Of a DNA stretch of 64,000 nucleotides, positions 15,034-24,621 are shown piece by piece. The notes below the pieces were generated by a model that did not search any database, was not told the origin of the DNA, and saw nothing but the letters and a program-made list of their open reading frames with translations. Made by a program: the position numbers and the translations under genes. Positions within the stretch are counted from its first letter, which is position 1; the number at the start of each line of letters is the position of its first letter. Origin of the DNA: Azospirillum melinis (GTDB lineage Bacteria > Pseudomonadota > Alphaproteobacteria > Azospirillales > Azospirillaceae); NCBI RefSeq assembly GCF_013340935.1, contig NZ_WHOS01000003.1:186001-250000 (forward strand). Reading direction: 5' to 3'.

Positions 15034-17052
15034 ATGTCCGAAACGCATTCCTCAGACCCCCTGGATTCCCCCTCGGCCGACGATGCCGCAGGTGGTTTCG
15101 CTGAAGATCGCTTGGCCGAAGACGGTTTGAGCGATTTGGCCACCCCGACCGACGCGGTGCCGGCGGGGGAAGGTGCCGCCGCGCGCCCGAAGCGCCGTCC
15201 GGCCGACATCAACCGGGGTGTCGAGATCATTCGCGAGCATCTGAAGACCCTGCCGCAGACGCCGGGCGTTTATCGCATGCTGGCGGGCGACGGGGCGGTC
15301 CTGTATGTCGGCAAGGCGCGCAACCTGAAGCGCCGGGTGACCAACTACACCCAGGTGGGAAAGCTGCCGGTCAGGCTCCAGCGCATGGTCGCGGAGACCG
15401 AGACGATGGAGTTCGTCAACACCCACACCGAGGTGGAGGCGCTGCTTCTCGAATCGAACCTGATCAAGAAGCTGATGCCCCGCTACAACGTGCTGTTGCG
15501 GGACGACAAGACGTTTCCGCACATCATGATCACCAAGGACCACGACTATCCGCAGCTGACCAAGCACCGCGGCGCCCGTGGGCGCGATGCCGACTATTTC
15601 GGCCCCTTCGCGTCGGCCGGGGCGGTGAACCGCACCATCACGGCTCTGCAACGCGCCTTCCTGCTGCGCAACTGCGCCGACACGGTGTTCGCCGCACGCA
15701 CCAGGCCCTGCCTGCAATTCCAGATCAAGCGCTGCACGGCGCCCTGCGTCGGCCGGGTCAGCCCGGCGGAGTATCAGGCGCAGGTCAATCATGCGCGCGC
15801 CTTCCTGTCGGGCAAGAGCCGCGACATCCAGACGGAGTTCGCGGACCGGATGATGGCCGCGTCCGACGCGATGGATTTCGAGACGGCGGCGCGATACCGC
15901 GACCGTATCCGCGCCCTGACGGCGATCCAGGCCCACCAGGACATCAATGTCGAGGGGGTGGTGGAGGATGCCGACGTCATCGCCGCCTATGCCGAGGGTG
16001 GGGTGACCTGCATCCAGGTCTTCTTCTTCCGCGGCGGGCGCAACTATGGCAATCGCGCCTACTTCCCCAGCCACGACAAGGCGGCGGAGACCGACGAGGT
16101 TCTCGCCGCCTTCATCGCCCAGTTCTACGAGAACAAAGCGGCGCCGCCGCTGGTTCTGGTCAGCCACGCCCTGCCGGAGCTGGAGCTGCTGAGCGAGGCG
16201 CTGGCAGTCCGTGCCGGGCACAAGGTGGAGTTGGCGGAGCCCAAGCGCGGCGAGAAGCGCCGGATCGTCGAGCATGCGCTGACCAATGCGCGCGAGGCGC
16301 ATGGGCGCCGGCTGGCAGAAAGCTCCAGCCAGGCGCGGCTGCTCGAAGGTGTGGCCGCCGCCTTCGGGATGGATTCGGCGCCGGAGCGGGTGGAGGTCTA
16401 CGACAACTCCCACATCCAGGGCGCACACGCCATCGGCGGGATGATCGTCGCAGGTCCGGACGGCTTCATCAAGAACGCCTACCGCAAGTTCAACATCCGC
16501 ACGGAGGGTGCGGCCGGCGACGACTTCGCCATGATACGCGAGGTGCTGACCCGCCGATTCGGCCGGGCGGTGAAGGAGGATCCGGAACGCAGCCTGGGAA
16601 GCTGGCCCGATCTGGTGCTGATCGACGGCGGCCTGGGACAGCTGAACGTCGCGCTGGAGGTGTTCGCGGAACTGGGCATCGACGACGTGACGCTGGTCGG
16701 CATCGCCAAGGGGCCGGACCGCGATGCGGGGCGCGAGCATTTCTTCATGGAGAACCGCCCGCCCTTCCAGATGGAGCCGCGCGATCCGGTGCTGTATTTC
16801 CTGCAACGGCTGCGCGACGAGGCCCACCGCTTCGCCATCGGTACCCACCGGGCCAAGCGGACAAAGGCCATCGGCAAATCGCCCATCGACGAGATCGCCG
16901 GCATCGGTCCCGCCCGCAAGAAGGCCCTGCTGCACCATTTCGGCAGCGGCGCCGCCGTGGCGCGCGCCGGGCTCGCCGATCTGGAGGCGGTGGAAGGGAT
17001 CAATCGGACCGTTGCGAAAAAGATATACGATCACTTCCATCCCGATGGTTAG
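15034..17052 (+). CDS. uvrC: Excinuclease ABC subunit C
   Basis: Nucleotide-excision repair nuclease of 672 residues that makes both incisions around a lesion marked by UvrAB. A GIY-YIG domain begins with TPGVYRML at 76-83 and [12 protein letters not shown] at 91; the UvrB-binding UVR motif ([16 protein letters not shown]) follows; the RNase H-like C-terminal nuclease shows [16 protein letters not shown] and [13 protein letters not shown]; helix-hairpin-helix repeats close the protein ([16 protein letters not shown]). About 55 acidic residues precede the GIY domain, an extension some alphaproteobacteria share. The start at 15034 has no clear ribosome site; 14986 is an in-frame alternative. 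Confidence 0.96.
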   Translation: MSETHSSDPLDSPSADDAAGGFAEDRLAEDGLSDLATPTDAVPAGEGAAARPKRRPADINRGVEIIREHLKTLPQTPGVYRMLAGDGAVLYVGKARNLKRRVTNYTQVGKLPVRLQRMVAETETMEFVNTHTEVEALLLESNLIKKLMPRYNVLLRDDKTFPHIMITKDHDYPQLTKHRGARGRDADYFGPFASAGAVNRTITALQRAFLLRNCADTVFAARTRPCLQFQIKRCTAPCVGRVSPAEYQAQVNHARAFLSGKSRDIQTEFADRMMAASDAMDFETAARYRDRIRALTAIQAHQDINVEGVVEDADVIAAYAEGGVTCIQVFFFRGGRNYGNRAYFPSHDKAAETDEVLAAFIAQFYENKAAPPLVLVSHALPELELLSEALAVRAGHKVELAEPKRGEKRRIVEHALTNAREAHGRRLAESSSQARLLEGVAAAFGMDSAPERVEVYDNSHIQGAHAIGGMIVAGPDGFIKNAYRKFNIRTEGAAGDDFAMIREVLTRRFGRAVKEDPERSLGSWPDLVLIDGGLGQLNVALEVFAELGIDDVTLVGIAKGPDRDAGREHFFMENRPPFQMEPRDPVLYFLQRLRDEAHRFAIGTHRAKRTKAIGKSPIDEIAGIGPARKKALLHHFGSGAAVARAGLADLEAVEGINRTVAKKIYDHFHPDG

Positions 17053-17130
17053 AATGCAGGCACACGAATTCAGCCGGCTCTCTCACGGGCGCCGTGCGGC
17101 GACATCCTCCAGCGGTTCGAGTTCTCCGTC

Positions 17131-17733
17131 ATGCTGACCAGCCTGCCCAACCTGCTGACCCTGTCGCGCATCGCGGTGATCCCGGTGGTGGTCGGGCTGT
17201 TCTATGTGCCGGAGGCGTGGGCCGCCTATACCGCCTGCTCGCTCTATGCGGCCGCCTGCATCACCGACTGGTTCGACGGCTATCTGGCGCGCGCCTGGGC
17301 GCAGGAAAGCGTGATCGGCAAGTTCCTGGACCCCATCGCCGACAAGCTGCTGGTGGCGGCGACGCTGATCATGCTGGCGGGCTTCCACCGGCTGACCGGC
17401 CTGTCGATCCTGCCGGCGGTTGTGATCCTGCTGCGCGAGGTTCTGGTGTCGGGCCTGCGCGAGTATCTGGCCGGTCTGCATGTCGGTGTGCCGGTGACCT
17501 GGCTGGCGAAATGGAAGACGACGATCCAGATGATCGCGCTGGGCTTCCTGATCGTCGGCGATTATGGTCCGGCCGAACTGCCGGTGACCTTCATCGGTAC
17601 GGTCGGCCTGTGGATCGCGGCGGCGCTGACCTTCTACACCGGGTGGGATTACATGCGCGCCGGCTTGACCCACATGATGGCGGAGCAGCCGGCAAAGCCC
17701 GGTGCCGCCCGTTCGGCCCGTAGCGCCGGTTGA
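17131..17733 (+). CDS. pgsA: CDP-diacylglycerol-glycerol-3-phosphate 3-phosphatidyltransferase
   Basis: Membrane enzyme of 200 residues that makes phosphatidylglycerophosphate, the precursor of phosphatidylglycerol and cardiolipin. The CDP-alcohol phosphotransferase motif DG-x2-AR-x8-G-x3-D-x3-D is complete: DGYLARAW then GKFLDPIADK at about 50-72. Several membrane helices surround it. It follows uvrC, a gene order common in proteobacteria, and its stop overlaps a possible TTG start of mobB. Confidence 0.96.
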   Translation: MLTSLPNLLTLSRIAVIPVVVGLFYVPEAWAAYTACSLYAAACITDWFDGYLARAWAQESVIGKFLDPIADKLLVAATLIMLAGFHRLTGLSILPAVVILLREVLVSGLREYLAGLHVGVPVTWLAKWKTTIQMIALGFLIVGDYGPAELPVTFIGTVGLWIAAALTFYTGWDYMRAGLTHMMAEQPAKPGAARSARSAG

Positions 17734-17744
17734 AAGTTTCCGAC

Positions 17745-18245
17745 ATGAAGATTTTCGGGCTGACCGGCTGGAGCGGCAGCGGCAAGACCTCGCTGATGGT
17801 GCGCCTGATTCCGGCGCTGACGGCGCGTGGTTTGCGGGTTTCGACGGTCAAGCATGCGCACAAGGGCTTCGACATCGACCATCCCGGCAAGGACAGCCAC
17901 AACCACCGTATGGCCGGCGCCACGGAGGTTCTGGTCAGTTCCCCGCGCCGCTGGGCGCTGATGCACGAACTGCGCGACGCCGAACCGGAACTGACGCTGG
18001 ACCAACTGATCGGTAAGATCGCTCCGGTCGATCTGCTGCTGATCGAGGGCTTCAAGCGCGACCGGCACGAGAAGATCGAGGTCTGGCGGGCCGATGTGGA
18101 CAAGGCGCTGATCGCGCCGGACGATCCCACCATCGTCGCGGTGGCAAGCGACAGTGTGGTGCCGGGATGCCCGGTTCCGGTGCTGGACCTCAACGACGCG
18201 GATGCGGTCGCGGCCTTCATCGTTGCGCGCTGCGGGTTGGGGTGA
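17745..18245 (+). CDS. mobB: Molybdopterin-guanine dinucleotide biosynthesis adaptor MobB
   Basis: GTP-binding P-loop protein of 166 residues that helps MobA attach GMP to molybdopterin. The start MKIFGLTGWSGSGKTSLMVR carries the P-loop GWSGSGKT; VSTVKHAHKGFDIDHPGKDS and LLLIEGFKRDRHEKIEV are family hallmarks. An upstream in-frame TTG at 17730 overlaps the pgsA stop. mobA is not in the window. It belongs with moeA, moaD and moaE downstream. Confidence 0.94.
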   Translation: MKIFGLTGWSGSGKTSLMVRLIPALTARGLRVSTVKHAHKGFDIDHPGKDSHNHRMAGATEVLVSSPRRWALMHELRDAEPELTLDQLIGKIAPVDLLLIEGFKRDRHEKIEVWRADVDKALIAPDDPTIVAVASDSVVPGCPVPVLDLNDADAVAAFIVARCGLG

Positions 18246-18275
18246 GGCTGGGCCTTCACTTGGTCGGACGGTAGT

Positions 18276-18947
18276 ATGGATGGCGCTTCCTCTTCCACCC
18301 AATGGGCGCCCGACCGCGGTGGTCATCGGCTCGCCATCTTCGATTTCGACGGGACACTGGCCGACTCCTTTCCCTGGTTCGTCGGCGTTCTGAACGGCGT
18401 TGCCGACCGCTACGGCTTCAACCGTGTACAGGCCGACGAGGTCGAACTGCTTCGCGGCTATGACGCACGGAAGATCATGCGGCACCTGCGGGTGCCCGGC
18501 TGGAAGCTTCCCTTCATCGCCAACCACATGCGCCGGCTGATGGCGAGCGACATCGACGGCATCCGGCTGTTCGACGGCGTGCCCGACATGCTGCGGGCGC
18601 TGACCGAGCGGGGGGTGACGGTCGCCATCGTCAGTTCCAACTCCGCCGAGAATATCCGCCGCATCCTGGGGCCGGAGGCGACGGGTCAGATCGCTCATTA
18701 CGGATGCGGTGCCTCGCTGTTCGGCAAGGCGGCGAAGTTCCGCAGGATGCTGCGCGTCACCGGCATTCCGGCGTCCCATGCCATCGGGATCGGGGATGAG
18801 GTGCGCGACATCGAGGCGGCTCGGAAGGTGGGCATGGCCTGTGCCGCGGTCGCCTGGGGCTATACACGCGGCGATGCGCTGGCGGCGTGGCATCCGGATC
18901 GGCTGCTGACCCGGGTGGAGGAGATTCCGGGCCTGTTCGGCGGCTGA
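18276..18947 (+). CDS. HAD-superfamily phosphatase (phosphoglycolate phosphatase-like)
   Basis: Protein of 223 residues. Catalytic motif I IFDFDGTLADSFP has nucleophile Asp23 and Asp25; motif II VAIVSSNS; motif III Lys in GKAAKFRRM; motif IV IGIGDEVRDIEAARK. The cap resembles phosphoglycolate phosphatases. It lies between mobB and moeA; whether it acts in cofactor synthesis or is only a neighbour is unknown. Confidence 0.88.
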   Translation: MDGASSSTQWAPDRGGHRLAIFDFDGTLADSFPWFVGVLNGVADRYGFNRVQADEVELLRGYDARKIMRHLRVPGWKLPFIANHMRRLMASDIDGIRLFDGVPDMLRALTERGVTVAIVSSNSAENIRRILGPEATGQIAHYGCGASLFGKAAKFRRMLRVTGIPASHAIGIGDEVRDIEAARKVGMACAAVAWGYTRGDALAAWHPDRLLTRVEEIPGLFGG

Positions 18948-19017
18948 ATGCCACGTCCCGGAAAGCGCGCCTTTTCCCTCTTCGCACCTGACGCCGCAAC
19001 GGACTAGAGTGGCTGCC

Positions 19018-20283
19018 ATGGTGCAACTCGATAATGACTGCTTCGCCTTCGGCGGACCGATGATGGCGCTGGAGCCGGCGCTGGCGCTGCTGGCCGGACG
19101 GGTCGGGCCGGTGACGGCGACCGAAGCCGTGCCGCTGTCCAGTGCGCTGGGGCGGGTTCTGGCCGCCGATCTGGTGGCGCCCTTCAATGTGCCGCCGCAC
19201 GACAACGCCGCTGTGGACGGCTATGCCGTGTTCTTCGACGACCTTGACCCCGACGCCCCCACCACTTTGCCGGTGACGGCGCGGGTGGCGGCCGGGCAGT
19301 GGGTCGGCCGGCCGGCGGCGCGGGGGGAGGCGGTGCGGATTTTTACCGGCGCGCCAATGCCCGCGGGCATGGACACCGTCTTCATGCAGGAGGATTGCCG
19401 CAGCGCCGGGACCGGAAGCGATGCGACTGTCACCCTGCCGCCCGGCATTCGCCGTGGCGTGAACCGCCGGCTGGCGGGAGAGGATGTGCGCGAGGGCTCG
19501 GTCGTGCTTTCGGCCGGGCGCCGCTTGCGGCCGGAGGACATCGCGCTCGCCGCCTCGCTCGGCCATGCGATGCTGGACGTGCGCTGCCGCCTGCGGGTGG
19601 CGGTGTTCTCCACCGGCGACGAGCTGCGGCAGCCGGGGCAGGCACTGGAGCCCGGCGCCGTCTATGACGCCAACCGCTTTGCCCTGATCGCGCTGCTGAC
19701 CCGGCTGGGCTGCTCCGTCACCGACCTCGGCATTCTGCCCGACCGGTTCGAGGCCATCCGCGACGCTTTGGCCGAGGCCGCGGCCGGTCATGATGCGCTC
19801 ATCACCTCCGGCGGCATGTCCACCGGCGAGGAGGACCACGTCAAGCCGGCAGTCGAGGCGAACGGGCGGCTCGATTTCTGGCGGCTGGCGATCAAGCCGG
19901 GACGGCCGGTGGCGCTGGGACGGGTGCGCGATGCCGTGTTCGTCGGCTTGCCCGGCAATCCGGTTGCCGTGGTGGTGACCTTCCTGCGCATCGCCCGGCC
20001 GATCCTGCTGACGCTGATGGGGGCGTCCGGCGAAACACCGAGGCCGATCCCGGTGCGCGCAGGCTTCGCCCACAAGAAGAAGCCGGGCCGGCGCGAGTTC
20101 CTGCGCGGGTCTCTGGCGTTGGGCTCGGATGGCGCGCTGGAGGCGACCAAATTCCCGCGCGACGGGGCCGGCGTGCTGTCGTCGCTGGTGGAGTCCGAGG
20201 GTTTGATCGAACTGCCCGAGGATCTTGCGCGGGTCGAGCCCGGCATGACCGTCGATTTCCTGCCTTTCAAAGAATTCCTGTAG
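19018..20283 (+). CDS. moeA: Molybdopterin molybdenumtransferase MoeA
   Basis: Protein of 421 residues that inserts molybdate into adenylylated molybdopterin. Visible motifs: PPHDNAAVDGYAV near 60, RIFTGAPMPAGMDTV, VFSTGDEL, ITSGGMSTGEEDHV, IKPGRPVALGR and GLPGNPVAVVVTF. ATG 19018 is preferred over an in-frame GTG at 19009. Followed by moaD and moaE, 10 bases away. Confidence 0.96.
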   Translation: MVQLDNDCFAFGGPMMALEPALALLAGRVGPVTATEAVPLSSALGRVLAADLVAPFNVPPHDNAAVDGYAVFFDDLDPDAPTTLPVTARVAAGQWVGRPAARGEAVRIFTGAPMPAGMDTVFMQEDCRSAGTGSDATVTLPPGIRRGVNRRLAGEDVREGSVVLSAGRRLRPEDIALAASLGHAMLDVRCRLRVAVFSTGDELRQPGQALEPGAVYDANRFALIALLTRLGCSVTDLGILPDRFEAIRDALAEAAAGHDALITSGGMSTGEEDHVKPAVEANGRLDFWRLAIKPGRPVALGRVRDAVFVGLPGNPVAVVVTFLRIARPILLTLMGASGETPRPIPVRAGFAHKKKPGRREFLRGSLALGSDGALEATKFPRDGAGVLSSLVESEGLIELPEDLARVEPGMTVDFLPFKEFL

Positions 20284-20293
20284 AGGTCACGTG

Positions 20294-20545
20294 ATGAAGA
20301 TTCTCTATTTCGCCTGGCTGCGCAGCAAGATCGGCGTGCCGACCGAGACGGTGGAACTGCCGGCGGAGGTGACCACGGCTGGCGATCTCGTCGAATGGTT
20401 GAAGACCCGCAGCTCCCGCCATGCCGAAGCCCTGGCGAACAGCAAGGTGGTCAAGGTGGCGGTGAACCAGGAGCATGTGCCCTACGACCATCCGATCTCG
20501 CCGACCGACGAGGTGGCGCTGTTCCCGCCGGTGACGGGGGGCTGA
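20294..20545 (+). CDS. moaD: Molybdopterin synthase sulfur carrier subunit MoaD
   Basis: Ubiquitin-like protein of 83 residues ending in the required Gly-Gly (VALFPPVTGG), which is thiocarboxylated and donates sulfur to precursor Z on MoaE. It begins MKILYFAWLRSKIGVP; a GTG three bases upstream is an alternative start. Four bases separate it from moaE, so the two subunits are surely co-expressed. moaA and moaC are not in the window. Confidence 0.95.
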   Translation: MKILYFAWLRSKIGVPTETVELPAEVTTAGDLVEWLKTRSSRHAEALANSKVVKVAVNQEHVPYDHPISPTDEVALFPPVTGG

Positions 20546-20549
20546 CGGC

Positions 20550-21002
20550 ATGGCGATCCGCGTCCAGGCCGGGGATTTCGATGTCGGCGCCGAATATGCA
20601 GCCTTCACCGCCGGCCGCACCAGTGTCGGCGGGGTGGCGATGTTCGTCGGGCTGGTGCGCGACATCGCCGGCGGTGCCGCCGTCAGCGCCATGACGCTGG
20701 AGCATTACCCCGGCATGACCGAGAAGCAGCTGGAGGCAATCGAGGAGGAGGCGCGCCGCCGCTGGCCGCTGGACGACGTGCTGGTGATCCACCGCCATGG
20801 CCGGCTGGAGCCGGGCGACCGCATCGTGATGGTCGCCACCGCGTCGGCCCACCGGGACGCCGCCTTCGAGTCCTGCCGCTTCCTGATGGATTGGCTGAAG
20901 ACCAGGGCCCCCTTCTGGAAGCTGGAAGCCACGCCGGAGGGTGAGCGCTGGGTCGAGGCCAAGGAGAGCGACGACGCTGCGGCGGCGCGGTGGGTGGAGT
21001 AG
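20550..21002 (+). CDS. moaE: Molybdopterin synthase catalytic subunit MoaE
   Basis: Large subunit of molybdopterin synthase, 150 residues. Family motifs: GGVAMFVGLVRDIAGG, ALTLEHYPGM-like segment (MTLEHYPGMTEKQLEAIEEE), VIHRHGRLEPGDRIVMV, and AFESCRFLMDWLKTRAPFWK with the conserved Lys residues of the active site. Last gene of the uvrC-to-moaE run; the inverted CACGGAT array follows its stop. Confidence 0.96.
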   Translation: MAIRVQAGDFDVGAEYAAFTAGRTSVGGVAMFVGLVRDIAGGAAVSAMTLEHYPGMTEKQLEAIEEEARRRWPLDDVLVIHRHGRLEPGDRIVMVATASAHRDAAFESCRFLMDWLKTRAPFWKLEATPEGERWVEAKESDDAAAARWVE

Positions 21003-21052
21003 AACCAGATCGCCGTCTTGCGCGGGAGGCTGTGGCGTTGCCAGCAACATTT

Positions 21053-21182
21053 ACACGGATGCCACGGATTAAAACACGGATTTCACGGATATCGCTTTGC
21101 TCATCATCGCCTCGCCGAAAAGCGGGGGGCGGCCGAAATCAAAAAACAGTGTAATCCGTGTATAAATCCGTGACATCCGTGT
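21053..21182. repeat. Inverted array of CACGGAT repeats
   Basis: Left arm 21053-21086 and right arm 21149-21182 are inverted copies, 30 of 34 positions matching. The left side has CACGGAT at 21054, 21063, 21075 and 21084 (steps 9, 12, 9); the right side has ATCCGTG at 21154, 21166 and 21175. The 62-base centre shows no repeat. It lies between the convergent genes moaE and yqgE and can form a long hairpin. It looks like a dispersed intergenic element and is AT-richer than its surroundings. Termination or mobile origin is inference. Confidence 0.8.
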
Positions 21183-21225
21183 CGATCTTGTTCGCCGTAT
21201 TATGATCGTCTCAAGTATCGACTCC

Positions 21226-21816
21226 TCATGCGTGCCCGGCTTCACCCGACAGCATGGAGACGCTGACACCCAGCTTGCCGATGGCGCGTTCCCACTTGGC
21301 GTCCAGGTCGGTATCGAACAGCAGCTTCTCGTCGCAGGGCACGTTCAGCCAGCCATTGGCCTGGAATTCGGCATCGAGCTGACCCGGACCCCAGCCGGCA
21401 TAGCCGAGCAGCAGCAGGTTGCGGCGCGGGCCGCGGTCTTCGGAGATGGCGCGCAGGATGTCGATGGTGGCGGTCAGGGCCACATCATCGTTCACCACCA
21501 GGGTGCCATCGCGGACATAATCGGTCGAATGCAGGACGAAGCCGCGGCCCGACTCGACGGGGCCGCCATAATGCACCGGCAGGTTGTTGACCGGCTGCGA
21601 GATGTCCATGTCGAGCTGTTCCAGCAGATCCTCGAACGTGATCGACCCGAACAGCCGGTTGACCACCAGCCCCATTGCGCCGTCTTCATTGTGGGCGCAC
21701 ACATAGATGACCGTACGCTGGAAACGCGGGTCCTCCATTCCGGGCATGGCGATCAGCAGCTGGCCGGTCAGCGATTCCGTGGTCTTGGAGTCCGGAGACT
21801 TGGTCAGGCGCGGCAT
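21226..21816 (-). CDS. YqgE/AlgH (UPF0301) family protein
   Basis: Protein of 196 residues. The N-terminal signature SLTGQLLIAMPGMEDPRFQR, then GAMGLVVNR, YGGPVESGRGFVLH and LLLGYAGWGPGQLDAE are diagnostic of the UPF0301 family. The fold is known from structures but no biochemical role is settled. It diverges from the dsbD-like gene; an AT-rich inverted repeat lies in the shared promoter region. Confidence 0.93.
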   Translation of the reverse strand: MPRLTKSPDSKTTESLTGQLLIAMPGMEDPRFQRTVIYVCAHNEDGAMGLVVNRLFGSITFEDLLEQLDMDISQPVNNLPVHYGGPVESGRGFVLHSTDYVRDGTLVVNDDVALTATIDILRAISEDRGPRRNLLLLGYAGWGPGQLDAEFQANGWLNVPCDEKLLFDTDLDAKWERAIGKLGVSVSMLSGEAGHA

Positions 21817-21940
21817 GGGCGATTATCCTTGTCGTCGGTCCGGTGCGGGAAACCGCGTCCGTCCCTACGTGCGGTTGTGGTTGGCGCTCTGGCGACGCTT
21901 TCACCGGAGTGTGACAGCACCGGCCGAGCTTTGTCACCAT

Positions 21941-21958
21941 TATATGGGCTATCATATA
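21941..21958. promoter_or_regulatory. AT-rich inverted repeat in divergent yqgE/dsbD promoter region
   Basis: TATATG (21941-21946) and CATATA (21953-21958) form a perfect inverted repeat with a 6-base spacer in GC-rich DNA, 44 bases before the dsbD-like start. Could be an operator or contain a -10 element. Regulator unknown. Confidence 0.4.
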
Positions 21959-22001
21959 GGGCGTCAGGGACGCGGATGCGCCCCTTCCAGGGAAGAGAAC
22001 A

Positions 22002-24098
22002 GTGCGCGCGATGAAAAGACATGCCCTCGCCCTCCTGCTGAGTCTCGCCGCGCTGGCCGGTGGCGGCGCCCCCGTTTTTGCGCAGGATGCGGTCGGGGCC
22101 TGGACCAAGGCGGGACCGGTGGAGGCGCGGCTGGTGTCGGCGGTGCGCGGCACCGGCGATCTGGCGGCGCTGCCCTTGGGCTTGGAACTGCGGCTGGAGT
22201 CGGGGTGGAAAACCTATTGGCGCTCCCCGGGCGATGCCGGATTCGCGCCGCGCCTGGACTGGAGCCGCTCCGCCAACCTGGGGGAGGCGACGCTGTCCTA
22301 TCCGGCGCCGCATCGCTTCTCGGTTCTGGGGTTCGAAACGGCGGGCTATGACACGGCGGTTCTTTTCCCGATCCAGGGCAAGCCGGCGACACCCGGCAAG
22401 CCGGTCGATCTGGCGCTGACCGCTGAACTGCTGGTCTGCTCGGAAATCTGCGTGCCGCAGACGCTGGAACTTGCGCTTGCCCTTCCGGCCGGGCCGGCCG
22501 AGCCCAGCGACGCCGCCAACGACGTGGCGCGAGCGCAGGCGCTGGTGCCGAAGGGGCCGAATGGTCTGCTGCGCGTCGACTCCGTGCAGGGCAAGGGATC
22601 CGCTCTCGAAGTCGAGGCGACCGCCGCTGATGGCTTCGTTTCCCCCGATCTGTTCGTGGAGACGGACCCGCCGCTGACCTTCTCCGCCCCGAAGACGGTG
22701 TTTTCCGACAATGACCGCCATGTCCGCCTGACCCTGACGGTGACCGATCCGCAGCAGGGCCTCGATCTGGCTGGGCGTGCGATGACGCTGACCCTGGTCG
22801 ATGGCGACAAAGCGGTCGAAGCACCGGCAACCGCGTCGGCCGGCGGCGCCGCGTCGGTGCCCGGCGGTGTCGGGCTGCTGGCGATGTTGGGGGTGGCCCT
22901 GCTGGGCGGCCTGATTCTGAACCTGATGCCCTGCGTGCTGCCGGTGCTGTCGCTGAAGCTGATGTCGGTGGTCAAGCATGGCGGGCAGGCGCCTGCCGCG
23001 GTGCGCGGCGGCTTCCTGGCGAGTGCCGCCGGTATCCTGACCTCGTTCCTGCTGATGGCCTCGGTGCTGGTCGGCGTCAAGGCAGCGGGCGGGGCGGTCG
23101 GCTGGGGCATCCAGTTCCAGCAGCCGTTGTTCCTCGTCTTTATGGTCGTGCTGGTCACGCTGTTCTCGGCCAACCTGTGGGGCCTGTTCGAGGTACCGCT
23201 GCCGCGTGCCCTGGCCGACCGGCTGGGCGGCGACGGGCTGGCCGGGCCGTTCGCCACCGGCATGTTCGCGACCCTGCTGGCAACCCCCTGTTCCGCTCCC
23301 TTCCTGGGCACGGCAGTGGGATTCGCCCTGTCGAAAGGGCCGGTGGAGATCTACGCGATCTTCGCGACGCTGGGCGTCGGGTTGGCTCTGCCCTATCTGG
23401 CGGTCGCGGCATGGCCTCGGGTGGCGGGCTGGCTGCCGCGTCCGGGGCGCTGGATGGCGACTCTGAAGACGGTGCTGGGGTTCGCAATGATGCTGACGGC
23501 GCTCTGGCTGCTGTCGGTGCTGACCGCGCAGATCGGCGAGGTGGCCGCGGCCACGGTCGGGCTGATGATGGCGGGGCTGGTGCTGGCGCTGTGGGTCGGG
23601 CGGAGCGCGCGGGGTACCGCGCGGACCGCCGGGCCGGCATTGGCGGGCGTGCTGGCACTCGCTGCCTTCGCCATGCCGGCGGCGGTCGGTCCGTCGGCCG
23701 GTGCGGCACCGGTGCTTGCCGAATCCAAGGCGCGCTGGGTGCCCTTTGCCGAAGCGACGATCCGCGAGCATGTCGCCGCCGGACGCACGGTGTTCGTCGA
23801 CGTGACCGCCGACTGGTGCATCACCTGCCAGGCGAACAAGAAGCTGGTGCTGAATCGCGGCGAGGTCGCCCAGCGGATGGACGATCCGACCGTCGTGGCG
23901 ATGCGCGCCGATTGGACCCGCCCGGACGCGGCAATCGCGAAGTTCCTGTCAGACCATGGCCGCTACGGCATTCCCTTCAACATCGTCTATGGCCCCGGCG
24001 CACCGGACGGCCTTGCCTTGCCTGAATTGCTGAGCGAGGGCGCGGTGCTGGAGGCGTTGAGCAAGGCGGCGGGCAAGCCAGCAGGCAAAGGGGTCTGA
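22002..24098 (+). CDS. DsbD/ScsB-like thiol:disulfide interchange protein
   Basis: Membrane electron carrier of 698 residues that moves reducing power from cytosolic thioredoxin to the periplasm. A signal peptide (LALLLSLAALAGGGAPVFAQ) leads into an N-terminal periplasmic domain with a Cys pair (LLVCSEICVPQ). The central membrane domain has its paired cysteines in NLMPCVLPVLSLKLM and ATPCSAPFLGTAVG. The C-terminal thioredoxin-like domain has ADWCITCQANKK. This N-terminal type is closer to ScsB than to E. coli DsbD. GTG at 22002 is best spaced from AGGGAAGAG; ATG 22011 is an alternative. Confidence 0.92.
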   Translation: MRAMKRHALALLLSLAALAGGGAPVFAQDAVGAWTKAGPVEARLVSAVRGTGDLAALPLGLELRLESGWKTYWRSPGDAGFAPRLDWSRSANLGEATLSYPAPHRFSVLGFETAGYDTAVLFPIQGKPATPGKPVDLALTAELLVCSEICVPQTLELALALPAGPAEPSDAANDVARAQALVPKGPNGLLRVDSVQGKGSALEVEATAADGFVSPDLFVETDPPLTFSAPKTVFSDNDRHVRLTLTVTDPQQGLDLAGRAMTLTLVDGDKAVEAPATASAGGAASVPGGVGLLAMLGVALLGGLILNLMPCVLPVLSLKLMSVVKHGGQAPAAVRGGFLASAAGILTSFLLMASVLVGVKAAGGAVGWGIQFQQPLFLVFMVVLVTLFSANLWGLFEVPLPRALADRLGGDGLAGPFATGMFATLLATPCSAPFLGTAVGFALSKGPVEIYAIFATLGVGLALPYLAVAAWPRVAGWLPRPGRWMATLKTVLGFAMMLTALWLLSVLTAQIGEVAAATVGLMMAGLVLALWVGRSARGTARTAGPALAGVLALAAFAMPAAVGPSAGAAPVLAESKARWVPFAEATIREHVAAGRTVFVDVTADWCITCQANKKLVLNRGEVAQRMDDPTVVAMRADWTRPDAAIAKFLSDHGRYGIPFNIVYGPGAPDGLALPELLSEGAVLEALSKAAGKPAGKGV

Positions 24099-24187
24099 GC
24101 AGGGTCCGGAAAAGGCCTATGGCTGTTGCGGCTATTCTGCGGTAACAGGGCGGCTCCGGGAGAGCCTCCCGCGCCATGAGGACGATG

Positions 24188-24541
24188 ATGGACGATCAGA
24201 TCAACTGCCCGCAATGCAGCTCCGAAAACGCCTACAATGACGGCAGCCTGTGGAACTGCCCGGACTGCGGGCATGAGTGGAACCCCGACACGGCCGCCGC
24301 GGCCGTCGATGCCGAAGCCGGGCAGGGCGTGCGCGATGCCAACGGCAACACGTTGGCAGACGGCGACAGCGTCACCGTCATCAAGGACCTGAAGGTCAAG
24401 GGATCGTCGCTTGTGGTCAAGGGCGGGACCAAGGTGAAGAACATCCGTCTGGTCGATGGCGCCGACGGGCACAACATCGCGTGCAAGATCGACGGCATCG
24501 GTGCGATGAATCTGAAGTCGGAGTTCGTGAAGAAGGCGTGA
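24188..24541 (+). CDS. yjdM: YjdM/PhnA zinc-ribbon protein
   Basis: Protein of 117 residues. N-terminal zinc ribbon [20 protein letters not shown] followed by PDCGHEWN, then a PhnA-type beta domain ([17 protein letters not shown] and [18 protein letters not shown]). Historically called alkylphosphonate uptake protein PhnA, but the family is not required for phosphonate use and its role is open. In-frame ATGs at 24176 and 24185 are possible starts; 24188 matches the usual N-terminus. Confidence 0.92.
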   Translation: MDDQINCPQCSSENAYNDGSLWNCPDCGHEWNPDTAAAAVDAEAGQGVRDANGNTLADGDSVTVIKDLKVKGSSLVVKGGTKVKNIRLVDGADGHNIACKIDGIGAMNLKSEFVKKA

Positions 24542-24621
24542 CCCTGGCTGTCGGTCTTAACTGGATTGGGGAGCCAACCACGCCTTGCGGCCATTCGCCG
24601 CGGGGGATAGAAGGGATGCAG

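Noticed and set aside
14974-15129. Possible short leader peptide starting at ATG 14974 after GGAGGGGTGAG
   Set aside because: Good ribosome site, but the frame overlaps uvrC out of frame, has no known counterpart, and the ATG lies inside a DnaA-like box; evidence too thin.
21804-23771. Minus-strand open frame of 655 codons opposite the dsbD-like gene
   Set aside because: Gln/Arg/His-rich shadow without domains; DsbD motifs are intact on the plus strand.
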